Positions 28,434 to 37,626 of a stretch of 64,000 nt of DNA are shown here, piece by piece. The translations under genes and the position numbers were made by a program. The stretch lies in contig JADBKR010000007.1 of the NCBI GenBank assembly GCA_014896295.1, positions 124,001-188,000 on the forward strand. The letters are read 5' to 3'. The notes beneath the pieces are model-generated. The model searched no databases, was not told the origin of the DNA, and saw only the letters and a program-made list of their open reading frames with translations. The stretch's first letter is position 1. The number at the start of each line of letters is the position of its first letter. The stretch is from Limnochordaceae bacterium. Its GTDB lineage: Bacteria > Bacillota > Limnochordia > Limnochordales > Geochordaceae.

Positions 28434-28461
28434 TCTATATCGGCAGTATAAACGATGTCAA
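28434..28461 (-). promoter_or_regulatory. Sigma-70-type promoter for fdhD
   Basis: Reading the minus strand, TTGACA (28461-28456), 16-base spacer, TATAGA (28439-28434), about 48 bases before the fdhD start. A perfect -35 and a 5/6 -10 box. Confidence 0.7.
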
Positions 28462-28485
28462 GGCGCTATGCATGCGGCTACCCCG

Positions 28486-30006
28486 TCACCGCCATGCACG
28501 GGCCGTCACCCAGCGGTATCCCTGAGCCCGCAACCCGTCCACGATCCGCTCGATCTCGACCGGCGCGCTTCGCCTTCGTCCGTCTACCGCCACGATGGCA
28601 CCCTGCCGGGCTTGTCCCACCGCCCGGCGCACGGCCTGGTCGAGGGGAAGATCTGTCCGGATCCGGGCAGTCCACAGCACCGTGGTGAAGGCAGCGGCCC
28701 TGGCCGCCTGGACCACCCGCGAGTTCCAGCGTGCCGGTAGGGGCCGGAAGAGGTGCGGTACGCGGCCCGTCATCGCCCGCACCACCATGCGGGAATTGAC
28801 GAGCTCGTTGTAGATGCCGGCGTCGCTCAGGGTCGTGAGGTCCCGCTCTTCGTACGGGTGGACCCCGATGAGGTGGCCCTCCTGTGCGATGGCCGCCACC
28901 AGGGAGGGGTAACGTTCCGCGCGACTGCCGACCACGAAGAAGATGGCCCGCACCCCGAGCCTGTCCAGTACGTCCAGGATGGCGGGCGTGGTCTTCGGGT
29001 CGGGCGCCCCGTCCACGGTCAGGACGAGCTCGCGCCGGCGCGGCTCTCCCTGCACCTGCACCACCGGGTGGCCGCCTTGCTCGCGCAGGTACGTCTCGGG
29101 CGGGCGCACGTGGGCCCCTCGCCGCCCGGGTGCCGCCGTGGAGTGGCGTGCCGGGGAGCTCAGGTCGACCGGGCGGGAAAGGGCCAGGGCGAAGTCGGCA
29201 AGGCGGTAGCTCCCCAGGACGCGGATGCGGTGCAGGGTGAAGCAGTCGCGGACCGGCTTGGACTCGATGCCCTGGATGGTGGAAACGGCCGCCACGTACC
29301 CGGCCTGCTCGACCATGGCACGCAGGGTGGGGTCGAGCTCCCCGTAGGGGTAAGAGAAGAGCCGCACGGGCCGGCCAATGCGGGTCTCAAGGAGCTCGCG
29401 CGAGCGATGGATCTCGTACCAGGCCTGGTCGGGCCGGATCCTCGCGAGATGCGGGTGGGTCAGGGTGTGGGAGCCCACCTCGACCAGGCCGCTGGCCACC
29501 ATGCGTTGCAACTCCCGATCGCCGAGAAGCGGCTTGCGCGGGTAGCCCCGGGCCCTCTCCCACCGGTTGGCCGACAGGCCGGCCACCACGAAGATGGTGG
29601 CCGGCGCGTGCCGGGCCCGCAGGATCGGCCAGGCGTAGCGAAAGAGCTCCTCGTAGCCGTCGTCGAAGGTGATCGCGACCGTCCGGGGCACGAGGGGCTC
29701 CTCCCCGCAGAGCTGCCGGACCAGACGCCCGAGCGGCACCAGGTGGTATCCGTGGCGCTGCAGGTAGCGAATCTGGGCATCCAGCATGCGGGGCTCGACC
29801 CGGAGCCCGGTTGCGCCGCCCGCCGAGGCGGGCGCCACCCGGTGATACATGAGGATGAGCGCAGGCCCCCGTGCCCCGGCACGTGGCGCGGGGTGGCCCG
29901 AAGCGTCTGCCGGGCAAACGCCCGAGAGGAGCGCCACCAAGCACCACAGTACCGCCCGCCGACGCGCCCCGGGCCACGGGCACTGAGCCGGCCTCACGCA
30001 GCCCAT
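28486..30006 (-). CDS. Exported polysaccharide deacetylase with two NodB domains, the second degenerate
   Basis: 506 residues from ATG at 30006 (MGCVRPAQCPWPG) with GGGGGCGG upstream; the frame runs further but into selD. Signal or anchor segment VLWCLVALLSGVCPADA. The first NodB domain has intact catalytic motifs: TFDDG at 113-117, the metal-binding HTLTHPHL, and RLFSYPYGELD. A second NodB-like domain from about residue 325 has lost them: LTVDGAPDP replaces TFDDGP and HPYEERDL replaces the H-x3-H motif. It probably removes acetyl groups from a surface polysaccharide or peptidoglycan, with the second domain for binding. It sits between selD and fdhD without an obvious link to them. Confidence 0.9.
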   Translation of the reverse strand: MGCVRPAQCPWPGARRRAVLWCLVALLSGVCPADASGHPAPRAGARGPALILMYHRVAPASAGGATGLRVEPRMLDAQIRYLQRHGYHLVPLGRLVRQLCGEEPLVPRTVAITFDDGYEELFRYAWPILRARHAPATIFVVAGLSANRWERARGYPRKPLLGDRELQRMVASGLVEVGSHTLTHPHLARIRPDQAWYEIHRSRELLETRIGRPVRLFSYPYGELDPTLRAMVEQAGYVAAVSTIQGIESKPVRDCFTLHRIRVLGSYRLADFALALSRPVDLSSPARHSTAAPGRRGAHVRPPETYLREQGGHPVVQVQGEPRRRELVLTVDGAPDPKTTPAILDVLDRLGVRAIFFVVGSRAERYPSLVAAIAQEGHLIGVHPYEERDLTTLSDAGIYNELVNSRMVVRAMTGRVPHLFRPLPARWNSRVVQAARAAAFTTVLWTARIRTDLPLDQAVRRAVGQARQGAIVAVDGRRRSAPVEIERIVDGLRAQGYRWVTARAWR

Positions 30007-30092
30007 CGAAAGACCGCCCCCGCCTTCGCCGGTTGACCGGCCGGCGAGGATCAGTCTCTCCCGCGCCCGCCTATCGAGGCACGACCGCCCGC

Positions 30093-31167
30093 TCAGGGGA
30101 GCACGTGCACCTGGCCCGGGTGCTCGGCCACCACCTCGCCCACGATACCGGGTGCGGGGGCACCCCGTCGCCTGACCCGCTCCACCAGTTCCTCGGCGCG
30201 CTCGCGCGCAACCGCCATGAGCAGGCCACCCGACGTCATCGCGTCGCAGGCCAGGGTGCGGTCGACCTCGTCCAGCGCCTCGTCGAAGATCGCCCGGCCC
30301 TCGAGCGCCCACATCTGGTTGTGGCGGCTGCCTCCCGGGACGTACCTGTCCGTGGCGGCCAGCTCCCTCGCCCGGGGCAACAGCGGCACCTTGCCCCAGT
30401 ACAGGCGGACGCCCACCCGGCTCGATCGGGCCAGCTCGAGCGAGTGGCCCACCAGTCCAAAGCCGGTCACGTCGGTCACCGCCCGCACCCCGGTCGCCCG
30501 CATCTCGTCCGCGTAGTCGTTGAGCGCCAGCATCACCCTGGACATCTCCCGGGCATCGCCCTCATCGACCACGCCGGCCTTGAGCGCCGTCGATACGATG
30601 CCACCGCCCACCGGCTTGGTGAGCACCAGGAGGTCGCCGGGACGGGCCCCGTCGCGCCGGATGAGGCGCGCCGGATCGACCACGCCGGTCACCGCCAGGC
30701 CGAACTTGACCTCCCGGTCCTCCACCGTGTGCCCGCCGAGCAGGTGCGCGCCGGCCTCGTGGAGCTTGTCGATGGCTCCCTGGAGGATCCGCCCCAACAC
30801 CGAAGGCTCCGCCTTGCCCGTGGGAAAGCCGGCGATGCCGAGCGCGGCCACCGGGCGAGCGCCCATGAGGAGCACGTCGCTCATGGCGTTGGCCGCTGCG
30901 ATGGCGCCGAAGGTCTCCGGGTCGTCGACGATGGGCGTGATGAAGTCGACGCTCTGCACGAGCGCGAGCCCATCCCCGACCACGAAGACGCCTGCGTCCT
31001 CGGCCTCCTCGAGCCCCGAGAGCACTTCAGGCCCTCGCTCCGGCAACTTCAAGCCGGCCAGCATGCTGAACAGGTCCGCCGGACCCATCTTGCATGCTCA
31101 ACCCGCCTTCGAGCTCAACGACGTGAGCCGAAAGCGCTCCTCCCGATGATCCGGGTTGCTCCGCCAC
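30093..31167 (-). CDS. selD: Selenophosphate synthetase containing selenocysteine (UGA at 31098-31100)
   Basis: Makes selenophosphate, the selenium donor for Sec-tRNA, from selenide and ATP. The active-site motif usually read G-C-x-C-K is G-U-A-C-K here: an in-frame TGA at 31098-31100 precedes ACKMGPADLF. Downstream: VQSVDFITPIVDDP, MSDVLLMGARPVAALGIAGF, GHTVEDREVKFGLAVTG, TDVTGFGLVGHSLE and CDAMTSGGLL. Best start is GTG 31167 with GGAAAGGAGG ten bases upstream, giving MAEQPGSSG, but one base near 31143 must be removed to join RFRLTSLSSKAG, making 357 residues. An unbroken alternative starts at GTG 31205, overlapping the selB stop. A SECIS-like hairpin follows the UGA. Confidence 0.92.
31061..31097 (-). 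promoter_or_regulatory. SECIS-like hairpin in selD mRNA
   Basis: Immediately after the UGA: outer stem GCATGC with GCATGC (31097-31092 and 31066-31061), inner stem GGTCC with GGACC and a three-base GGC loop. Distance and size fit bacterial SECIS elements, which are bound by SelB just 3' of the Sec codon. Confidence 0.7.
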
Positions 31168-31201
31168 GGCCGCTCACCCTCCTTTCCGCCCGGGCACGCC
31201 C

Positions 31202-33140
31202 TCACTCCACGATTTGCCGCCGGTCCCCCGCTCTCCTGGTGAACCCTATCCGGTCGAGGTATTCGAGCAGCGGGATGACGAAGCGCCGGGTCGAACCCAG
31301 CGCGTCCCGCACCGCGGCCGGCTCGACCAGCCCGCCCGAGCGCCGGGCGACGGCCCGGACGTGCTCCATCAGTTGCCGTATCCGGGCGGCGGTGAAGACC
31401 AGATCCTGGTGCACCCGCACCAGTTCGCCCTGGGCTACGAGGAGCAGGATGAGCTGCAGCGAGAAGCCTTGGTCACGGGTAAGCTCGTCGAGGGTAGGCG
31501 GCGTGAAGCCTCGCCGCTCCAGCAGTTCCAGCAGACGGTGGCGCTCCTTTTCGTCTTCGGGCGAAAGCCTGGGCTGGAAAGAAGGCAGCCGGACGGTGGG
31601 GTTGTCCCACACCACCGCGCCCTGCCGCACCAGGGTTTCGAGCACGACGTCGAAGAACCTGGGCTCCAGGGCCAGCGTGGAGAGCAGGGTCTGGCGGGGC
31701 AGCCCCGGCGAGAGAGGGTTCGCCCGATGATAGGCGCCCAGCGTGCGATGTACGGCGCCCGCCACGCGCTCCCACATCGCCGGGGTGAGATAAAAGGGGC
31801 CCCGGGCCACGAGCCGCCCCGAGCCCGCCAGCCGGGCCAGCGCCTCGTCGACGGGCGTCCGGGTGAGGTGCAGACGGCGGGCCAATTCCGCGGCGGTCAG
31901 GGGCCCGTACGTGGCTGCCAGGGCTTCGACCGCGCCGTCCACGTCTCCCGAGGCAAGCGCCTGCATGGCCCCCGGATCGGCCGGCGGCCGGGAGGCACCG
32001 TGGAGGGTCCGGCAGGTCGCCCCTGAGGGGGGCGCCACCTGGCGCACCAGCCTGCGGCCGCGCAGAGGATCGGCCGAGGGATCGGCGACCACGCCCCCCG
32101 CGGCCGTCACCTGCCGGCCCGGATCCCGCAAGATCAAGCGGTCCCTCCAGCGCAGGGGAAGCGGGTGGGCCAGGAAGAGCTGAGCGAGCCCCGTCTCCGC
32201 CGGCCCCAGCTCCTCCGCGTCGCCGAGCAGCCGCACCGCGGGCCATGACCTCGGCCGAACCGGCGAAGCAGGCAAGCCGCATCCCCGTCCGGACGGCGCC
32301 GGCGTGGCGGGCCACCCGCAACTCCACGACCGGCGTCTTGCTCAGGGCCTCGTCTTCGAGGTGCACGACGGCCTGGCCCCGGCTGAGCTGTTCGTAGGAG
32401 ACCCCGAGGAGGTTGACGGCCACCCGGGCGCCGGGGGCGGCTGCCGACAGCGGCCGGTTGTGGCTCTGCAGGCCCCGGATGCGCCCGCGCAGGCCTCCCG
32501 GCTGGATCCCCACCTCCTGCCCGGGCACGAGGCTGCCGCCGGCCAGCGTCCCGGTGACCACCACGCCGGTGCCTCTCATCTTGATGACCCGATCGATCCA
32601 CAGCCGCGGCCACCCGCGGTCTTCGGCGGACGCCAGCTCCTGAAACCTGCGGTCGAGCAGCGCCCGGAGCTCCTCGAGGCCCCGGCCGGCAGGGGCAGAG
32701 ACGGCCAGCGCCGGTACGCCGTGGAAGTGGTGCTCCTCGAGGTGTCGCCGGACCTCCTGTGCCACCATCTCGGTCCACTCGGCGTCGACCAGGTCGGCCT
32801 TGGTGAGGACCACCACCGCCAGGGGGATCTGGAGCAGCCGGAGGATCTCGGCGTGCTCCTCCGTCTGGGGCATCCAGCCCTCGGTGAGGTCGACCACCAG
32901 CATCGCCGCGTCGATGCCCCCGAGGCCCGCCAGCATGTTGTGGATGAACCGCTGGTGGCCCGGGACGTCCACGATCCCCACCTGGCGCCCCGACGGCAAC
33001 ACCAGGGAGGCGAACCCCAGGTCGATGGTCATGCCCCGGGCCTTCTCCTCGGGCAGCCGGTCGGGGTCGGTGCCGGTCAGCGCCCGGATGAGGGTGCTCT
33101 TGCCGTGATCCACGTGTCCCGCCGTCGCTAGGACCGGCAC
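31202..33140 (-). CDS. selB: Selenocysteine-specific elongation factor SelB, one frame break
   Basis: Brings Sec-tRNA to UGA codons marked by a SECIS hairpin. GTG start at 33140, overlapping the selA stop by 13 bases. The GTPase domain is clear: TAGHVDHGKSTLIRALTGTD, DVPGHQRFIHNMLAGLGGID, VVVLTKADLVDAEW. Domains 2-3 follow, then the C-terminal winged-helix repeats that bind SECIS RNA (LTAAELARRLHLTRTPVDEA; REGFSLQ-like region DELTRDQGFSLQLIL; VIPLLEYLDRIGFTRRAGD). The frame changes near 32242, between GSAEVMAR and VRLLGDAEELGP; dropping one G gives 645 residues, the normal length. Middle gene of selA-selB-selD. Confidence 0.94.
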
Positions 33141-34582
33141 GCGCGCACCGCCCGTGCGGCCGCCTCGGCGACCGCCTCGTCCTGCTCCGGCCATACCGTG
33201 CGCAGATCGAGCACCAGCCGCTCCCGCTCGATCCTCCCCACCACCGGGGGCCTGCCCAGGCGCAGCGCCCGGGCCAGGCACTCGGCAAGCCCCTCGTTAC
33301 CCGCCGCCGCAGCGATCTGGACCCCCGCCGAGGAGAGCGCCGCCCCGGGAAGGGACCCACCCCCCACCTCCGACTCCACCGCGACGGCCCGTACCGTTAC
33401 CGCCTGCTCCAGCTCTCCCGCCAGGCGCTGCCGGATGGTCTCGGCCAGGCGGTGCGCCCGCTCCAGGAGTCGGTCCTGCGCGCGGTGGAGCATCTCCCAG
33501 ACCGGCACGTCCGTCACCCGGCCCTCCAGGTAGAGATCGAGGACGGCGGCCAGCGCGGCCAGGGTGAGCTTCCCGACCCGCACGGCTCTGAAGAGCGGGT
33601 GGCGCCGGGCCATTTGCACCACCTCTCGCCGCCCTACCACGATGCCCGCCTGCGGTCCTCCCAGGAGCTTGTCGCCGCTGAACATGACCGCATCCGCCCC
33701 GGCCTCCACCATCTCCCGGGCGGTCGGCTCGTGCGAACCGGCCCCCCACGCCTCGCTCGGCACCACGGCCCCCGAACCCAGGTCGACCAGGAGCAAGAGC
33801 CCCCGCCGGTGGGCCATCTCGGCGAGCGTGCGGGCCTCTACCGACTCCGTGAAGCCTACGATGCGGTAGTTGCTCGGGTGAGCCTTGAGGATGGCGCCGG
33901 TCTGGGGGCCGATGGCCTTTTCATAGTCATCGGGCCGGGTGCGGTTGGTGGTGCCCACCTCTTTGAGCACGCAACCGCTCTGGGCGATGATCTCGGGGAT
34001 GCGAAAGGAGTCGCCGATCTCGACGAGCTCGCCCCGGGAGACGATGACCTCCCGCCCCCGGGCGACGGCGGCGAGCACCAGGAGCACCGCGGCCGCGTTG
34101 TTGTTGACCACGAGGGCAGCCTCTGCGCCGGTGAGCGCCTGCAACAGGGGCTCGATGCGGGTGTCGCGCCGTCCTCGCCGGCCGGAGAGGATGTCCCACT
34201 CCAGGTTGGAGTAACCCTGGGCCACCTCCGCGATGGCCCGGACGGCTGCCTGCGGCAGGGGGGCGCGGCCCAGGTTGGTGTGGATCACTACGCCGGTCGC
34301 GTTGATGACCGGTTGCAGGCGGCGCGCCGCCAGCTCCTCGGCCCTGCGCCGCACCTCCGCCTGTACCAGGCCTTCCACCGGCTCACCGGCCCCGCCGTCC
34401 TCCAGACGCTCCCGCACGGCGTCGATGGCCTCCCGGACCACCCGCACCGCCAGGGGCCTCGGCAACCGGCTCGTCGCTTCCCGGACGGCAGCCTGGTGCA
34501 AGGCCTCATCGACCGACGGCAGCGCCCTGCGCGCATCCTCCGCCTCCACGGCCCGGCCTCCCCACCCCGCGCCGCCCGGCAC
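33128..34582 (-). CDS. selA: L-seryl-tRNA(Sec) selenium transferase
   Basis: 484 residues. Pyridoxal-phosphate enzyme that turns Ser-tRNA(Sec) into Sec-tRNA(Sec). Conserved regions: VINATGVVIHTNLGRAPLPQ, YSNLEWDILSGRRGRRDTRI, ALVVNNNAAAVLLVLAAVAR, SRGELVEIGDSFRIPEIIAQ, EVGTTNRTRPDDYEKAI, and the PLP lysine in MFSGDKLLGGPQAGIVVG. Intact frame. First gene of the selABD operon and divergent from tRNA-Sec, with 92 bases between them. Confidence 0.97.
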   Translation of the reverse strand: MPGGAGWGGRAVEAEDARRALPSVDEALHQAAVREATSRLPRPLAVRVVREAIDAVRERLEDGGAGEPVEGLVQAEVRRRAEELAARRLQPVINATGVVIHTNLGRAPLPQAAVRAIAEVAQGYSNLEWDILSGRRGRRDTRIEPLLQALTGAEAALVVNNNAAAVLLVLAAVARGREVIVSRGELVEIGDSFRIPEIIAQSGCVLKEVGTTNRTRPDDYEKAIGPQTGAILKAHPSNYRIVGFTESVEARTLAEMAHRRGLLLLVDLGSGAVVPSEAWGAGSHEPTAREMVEAGADAVMFSGDKLLGGPQAGIVVGRREVVQMARRHPLFRAVRVGKLTLAALAAVLDLYLEGRVTDVPVWEMLHRAQDRLLERAHRLAETIRQRLAGELEQAVTVRAVAVESEVGGGSLPGAALSSAGVQIAAAAGNEGLAECLARALRLGRPPVVGRIERERLVLDLRTVWPEQDEAVAEAAARAVRACRS

Positions 34583-34674
34583 CGTCGTGAGGGCGACGGG
34601 CCGGTGCGCGCGGGGTAGGTACGCCTTCGTAAAGCGTTTGCTAACTCCTCCTGATATCCGCTAAGCTGGTGCGC

Positions 34675-34775
34675 GGAGGGACATGGGCTCCTGGTGGGCC
34701 CCGAGGGCTTCAAACCCTTCGGGAGGGGCGCATGTTGCGTCTCTCGGTGGGTTCGATTCCCACGTCCTTCCGCCA
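34675..34775 (+). tRNA. selC: tRNA-Sec (anticodon TCA)
   Basis: 101 bases including an encoded CCA end. The eight-pair acceptor stem (GGAGGGAC with GTCCTTCC, one G-U pair) and the long extra arm are typical of bacterial tRNA-Sec. Anticodon TCA sits at 34710-34712 in the loop CTTCAAA. The T arm GGTGGGTTCGATTCCCAC is standard, and discriminator is G. It lies nine bases from the 3' end of the convergent formate dehydrogenase gene. Confidence 0.96.
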
Positions 34776-34783
34776 CCGGCTGC

Positions 34784-35671
34784 TCACGCCGTGCGCCGGG
34801 CATCGGTCTGTGCCTTCGGAAGGGCCTCCGGAGCAGTTTGCAGCCCCGCGTGCACGTACTGCCACCCGAAGCGCCCCTTGATGCACAGGTAGCCGCGGGT
34901 GGTCGGGTCGTCCACCGGGGCGGTGACCTTCACGATGCGGTTGTCCTGGACGGTGAGCTGCAGCTGGCAGCCCACCCCGCAATAGGGGCAGACGGTGGTG
35001 ACGGTACGCTGGCGGGACTCGTCCCACGCCCCGTCTCGCCGCATCTCCCACTGGGTGCGGAAGACCAGGGCCTCCGTCGGGCAGACGGCGACGCAGTTGC
35101 CGCAAAAGACGCAGGCCGAGTCCGGCAGGGGCAGGTCGAATCCCGGGTCGATCCGCGCCTCGTAGCCGCGGCCCGCCACGGCGATGGCAAAGGTGTTTTG
35201 CACCTGCTCTCCGCAGGCTTTGACGCAGCGATAGCAGAGGATACAGCGGTCCGGTTCTCGGACGTAGAGCTCGTTGTCCACCTTGGGGCCGCGGGCCGGC
35301 AGCGGCTCTTCGTGCTGCAGCGAAGCCCATCGCCCAGGGTCGGCGCCGAGCTCGGAGGCGAGGCGCCCGATCTCCGGGGCGAGGCGCGTGTCGGCCGAGC
35401 TCTCGAGGAGCTCCACGACCATCCGGCGGTTGGCCCGCACCCGCTCCGTGCCGGTGCGGACGACCATCCCCTCCTCCACCCGCCGCTGGCACGCCGGGAC
35501 CAGCGTCCGGGCCCCCTCCACTTCCACCACGCAGACCCGGCACGCCCCGATGGGCTCCAGGGTCTCGTGGTAGCAAACGGTGGGGATGGGGATGCCCGCC
35601 GAGCGGGCCGCCTCCAGGATGGTACTGCCGGGTGGGGCCTCTACCGGGCGGCCGTCGATGGTCAGGCGCAA
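34784..35671 (-). CDS. Formate dehydrogenase N-terminal iron-sulfur half (split catalytic subunit)
   Basis: 295 residues from TTG at 35671, ten bases after GGAGG. Order: [2Fe-2S] domain (CYHETLEPIGACRVCVVEVE, later PAC), then two 4Fe-4S motifs (CILCYRCVKACGE; CVFCGNCVAVCPTEA), then the first domain of the molybdopterin enzyme (CPYCGVGCQLQLTV, later YLCIKGRFGWQYVH). It stops about ten residues later, where a complete FDH alpha chain would continue into the Mo/W domains; those are encoded by the gene at 37623-39551. The His-Cys motif of NuoG (usually DCxxC) between the ferredoxin parts is missing. It probably assembles with the other half and with NuoEF. Confidence 0.85.
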   Translation of the reverse strand: MRLTIDGRPVEAPPGSTILEAARSAGIPIPTVCYHETLEPIGACRVCVVEVEGARTLVPACQRRVEEGMVVRTGTERVRANRRMVVELLESSADTRLAPEIGRLASELGADPGRWASLQHEEPLPARGPKVDNELYVREPDRCILCYRCVKACGEQVQNTFAIAVAGRGYEARIDPGFDLPLPDSACVFCGNCVAVCPTEALVFRTQWEMRRDGAWDESRQRTVTTVCPYCGVGCQLQLTVQDNRIVKVTAPVDDPTTRGYLCIKGRFGWQYVHAGLQTAPEALPKAQTDARRTA

Positions 35672-35678
35672 GGCTCCC

Positions 35679-37626
35679 TCACCTCCGCACGAGGCTGGCC
35701 AGCGCGTTGGGGGCAAGCTGCCCGAGCCCGCAGATCGAGCTGTCCCGCATCACCCGGGCGAGGTCGTCGAAGAGGGCCCGCAGGGCACCGTCCACCCGGC
35801 CGCCCTGCCGGCGGATGGCCCGGACCAGTTCCCACTGGCGGCGGGTGCCCACCCGGCAGGGTACGCACTGGCCGCACGACTCTTCTTGGAAGAAGCGGGC
35901 GATGCGCTCGGCCACCTCCCACAGATCGGCCGTCTCGTCCAGCGCCACCAGAGCTCCCGAGCCTACGGTGCCGCCGATGGCCTGCAGGGTCTCGAAGGCC
36001 AGGGGCGTGTCGAGCTCCTCGGGGAAAAGGAACGTGCCGGCCGCGCCTCCGCACAGGACGGCCTGGATGCGCCGGCCCCCGGATGCACCGCCGGCCAGCT
36101 CCTCCAGGATGGCCCGGATGGGGGTGCCGAAGGGCACCTCGTACAGCCCCGGCACCGCCACGTCCCCGCTCACCGAGACCAGCTTGGTGCCGGCCGAGCG
36201 GGCCGTGCCGAGCGCGCCGTACCACTCCCCGCCCCGCAGCAAGATGGGCACGACGGAGGCCAGCGTCTCCACGTTGTGGATGACGGTGGGCCGGCCGAAG
36301 AGCCCCCGCTGGGTCGGGAAGGGCGGCCGTGCCCTCGGCTCGCCGCGCAGGCCTTCGATGGAGTTGAAGAGGGCCGTCTCTTCTCCACACACGTAGGCTC
36401 CGGCGCCCCTGCGCACCTCCACGTCGAAGCTCCAGTCGCCTCCCAGCAGGTGGTGCCCGAGGTACCCTCGTGCCCTCGCCTCCTCGACGGCCCGCCGTAT
36501 GGAGCGGTACGCATCGGGGTACTCGCCGCGCACATAGATCCAGCCCCGTTCGGCCCCCGTGGCAAAGGCGGCGATGGTCATGCCCTCGAGCACGGCGAAC
36601 GGGTCGAGCTCGAGCAGCACCCGATCCTTGAACGTGCCGGGTTCGCTCTCGTCCGCGTTGCAGACCACGTACCGGGGCCCCGGCTCCCGGGCCACGGCCG
36701 CCCACTTGCGGGAGGACGGGAAGGCAGCGCCGCCTCGCCCCAGGAGACGGGCCCTTTCGACCTCGGCCATGGCCCACTTCGGGACCCAGCTCACGGGCGC
36801 GTCGTAACGCCTGATACCCGCCCCGGGCGAGATACGCGTCGAGGGTGGTCGCACCGCCCGAGAGCACCCGCTCGAGCAGCAGGGGCGTGGCCTCTCCCAT
36901 GCAGCCGGCGCGCGGGCCGGGGATGCCGGGCGAGCCACCGGAGAGCAGCGGCGCCCCGGCCGTCGCACCGTCCTGCCCACCTCTTGCTCCTTCCGGACGC
37001 CTGGCCGCCTCCAGGCCTCGCAGGCCTGCCTCCAGCCCCTCCGGGGTCAACTCCCCCCACACCTCGTCGCCGGCCAGCGCGGCAGGCGCCCGGTCGCACT
37101 GGCCCAGGCACGGCGAAAAAGCCCACCCGACGGAAGCGGCGGCGCCCGGCGAGGCCCCGTCGCCGTGCGAGCCGGACAGGCGGGCCGAGCCCGGCAGGCC
37201 GCGAAGCTCCCCATGCTCCGGACCGTGCAGCGGTGGGCCCAGGCGCTCGCGCAAGCGGGCGGCCAGCCGGTCCGCCCCCCGGCGCATGCACGCCACGTCG
37301 TCGCACAGGTGGACGATGTGCCGCGGGCCCGGCTCGGTGCGAAGGAGCGCGTAAAAGGCAGCAACGCCGTAGGCGTCCGCAAGCGGCACGCCGAGCTCCC
37401 GGCACACCGCCGCCAGGGCCGGATACGAGACCCACCCCCTGGCGCGCTGGAGCGCCTGCAGCGCCGGCAGCAGCAAATCGCGGCGGCCCCTGCGGCTCTC
37501 CGGAGCGACCTCGCCCCACACCTCCTGGAGCGCCACGGCCTCCTCGGGCTCCGGATCGGGCACCCGCTCCAGCCGGGAGAGGTCCACCCTGCTCCCCGGC
37601 GCCGGCGCGACCGGGCCCTGGCTCAC
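35679..37626 (-). CDS. NuoE-NuoF fusion, NAD(P)/FMN-binding subunit of formate dehydrogenase, one frame break
   Basis: GTG start at 37626 overlaps the TGA of the catalytic gene (GTGA). Residues to about 190 are NuoE-like: LPALQALQRARGWVSYPALA, VHLCDDVACMRRGAD, FSPCLGQCDRAPA (2Fe-2S cysteines). A NuoF part follows: GRGGAAFPSSRKW, VVCNADESEPGTFKDRVLLE, GAGAYVCGEETALFNSIEG, and the 4Fe-4S motif ESCGQCVPCRVGTRR. The frame changes near 36779 (ELGPE then WAMAEVERAR); removing one A gives 648 residues. It passes electrons from formate to NAD+, FMN first. The first Cys pair of the NuoE 2Fe-2S motif appears as a single Cys (CDDVAC counts one pair). Confidence 0.9.

Noticed and set aside
34776-34786. 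TGA stop of the FDH iron-sulfur half as another selenocysteine codon
   Set aside because: Reading on would run antisense through tRNA-Sec with no conserved protein sequence.
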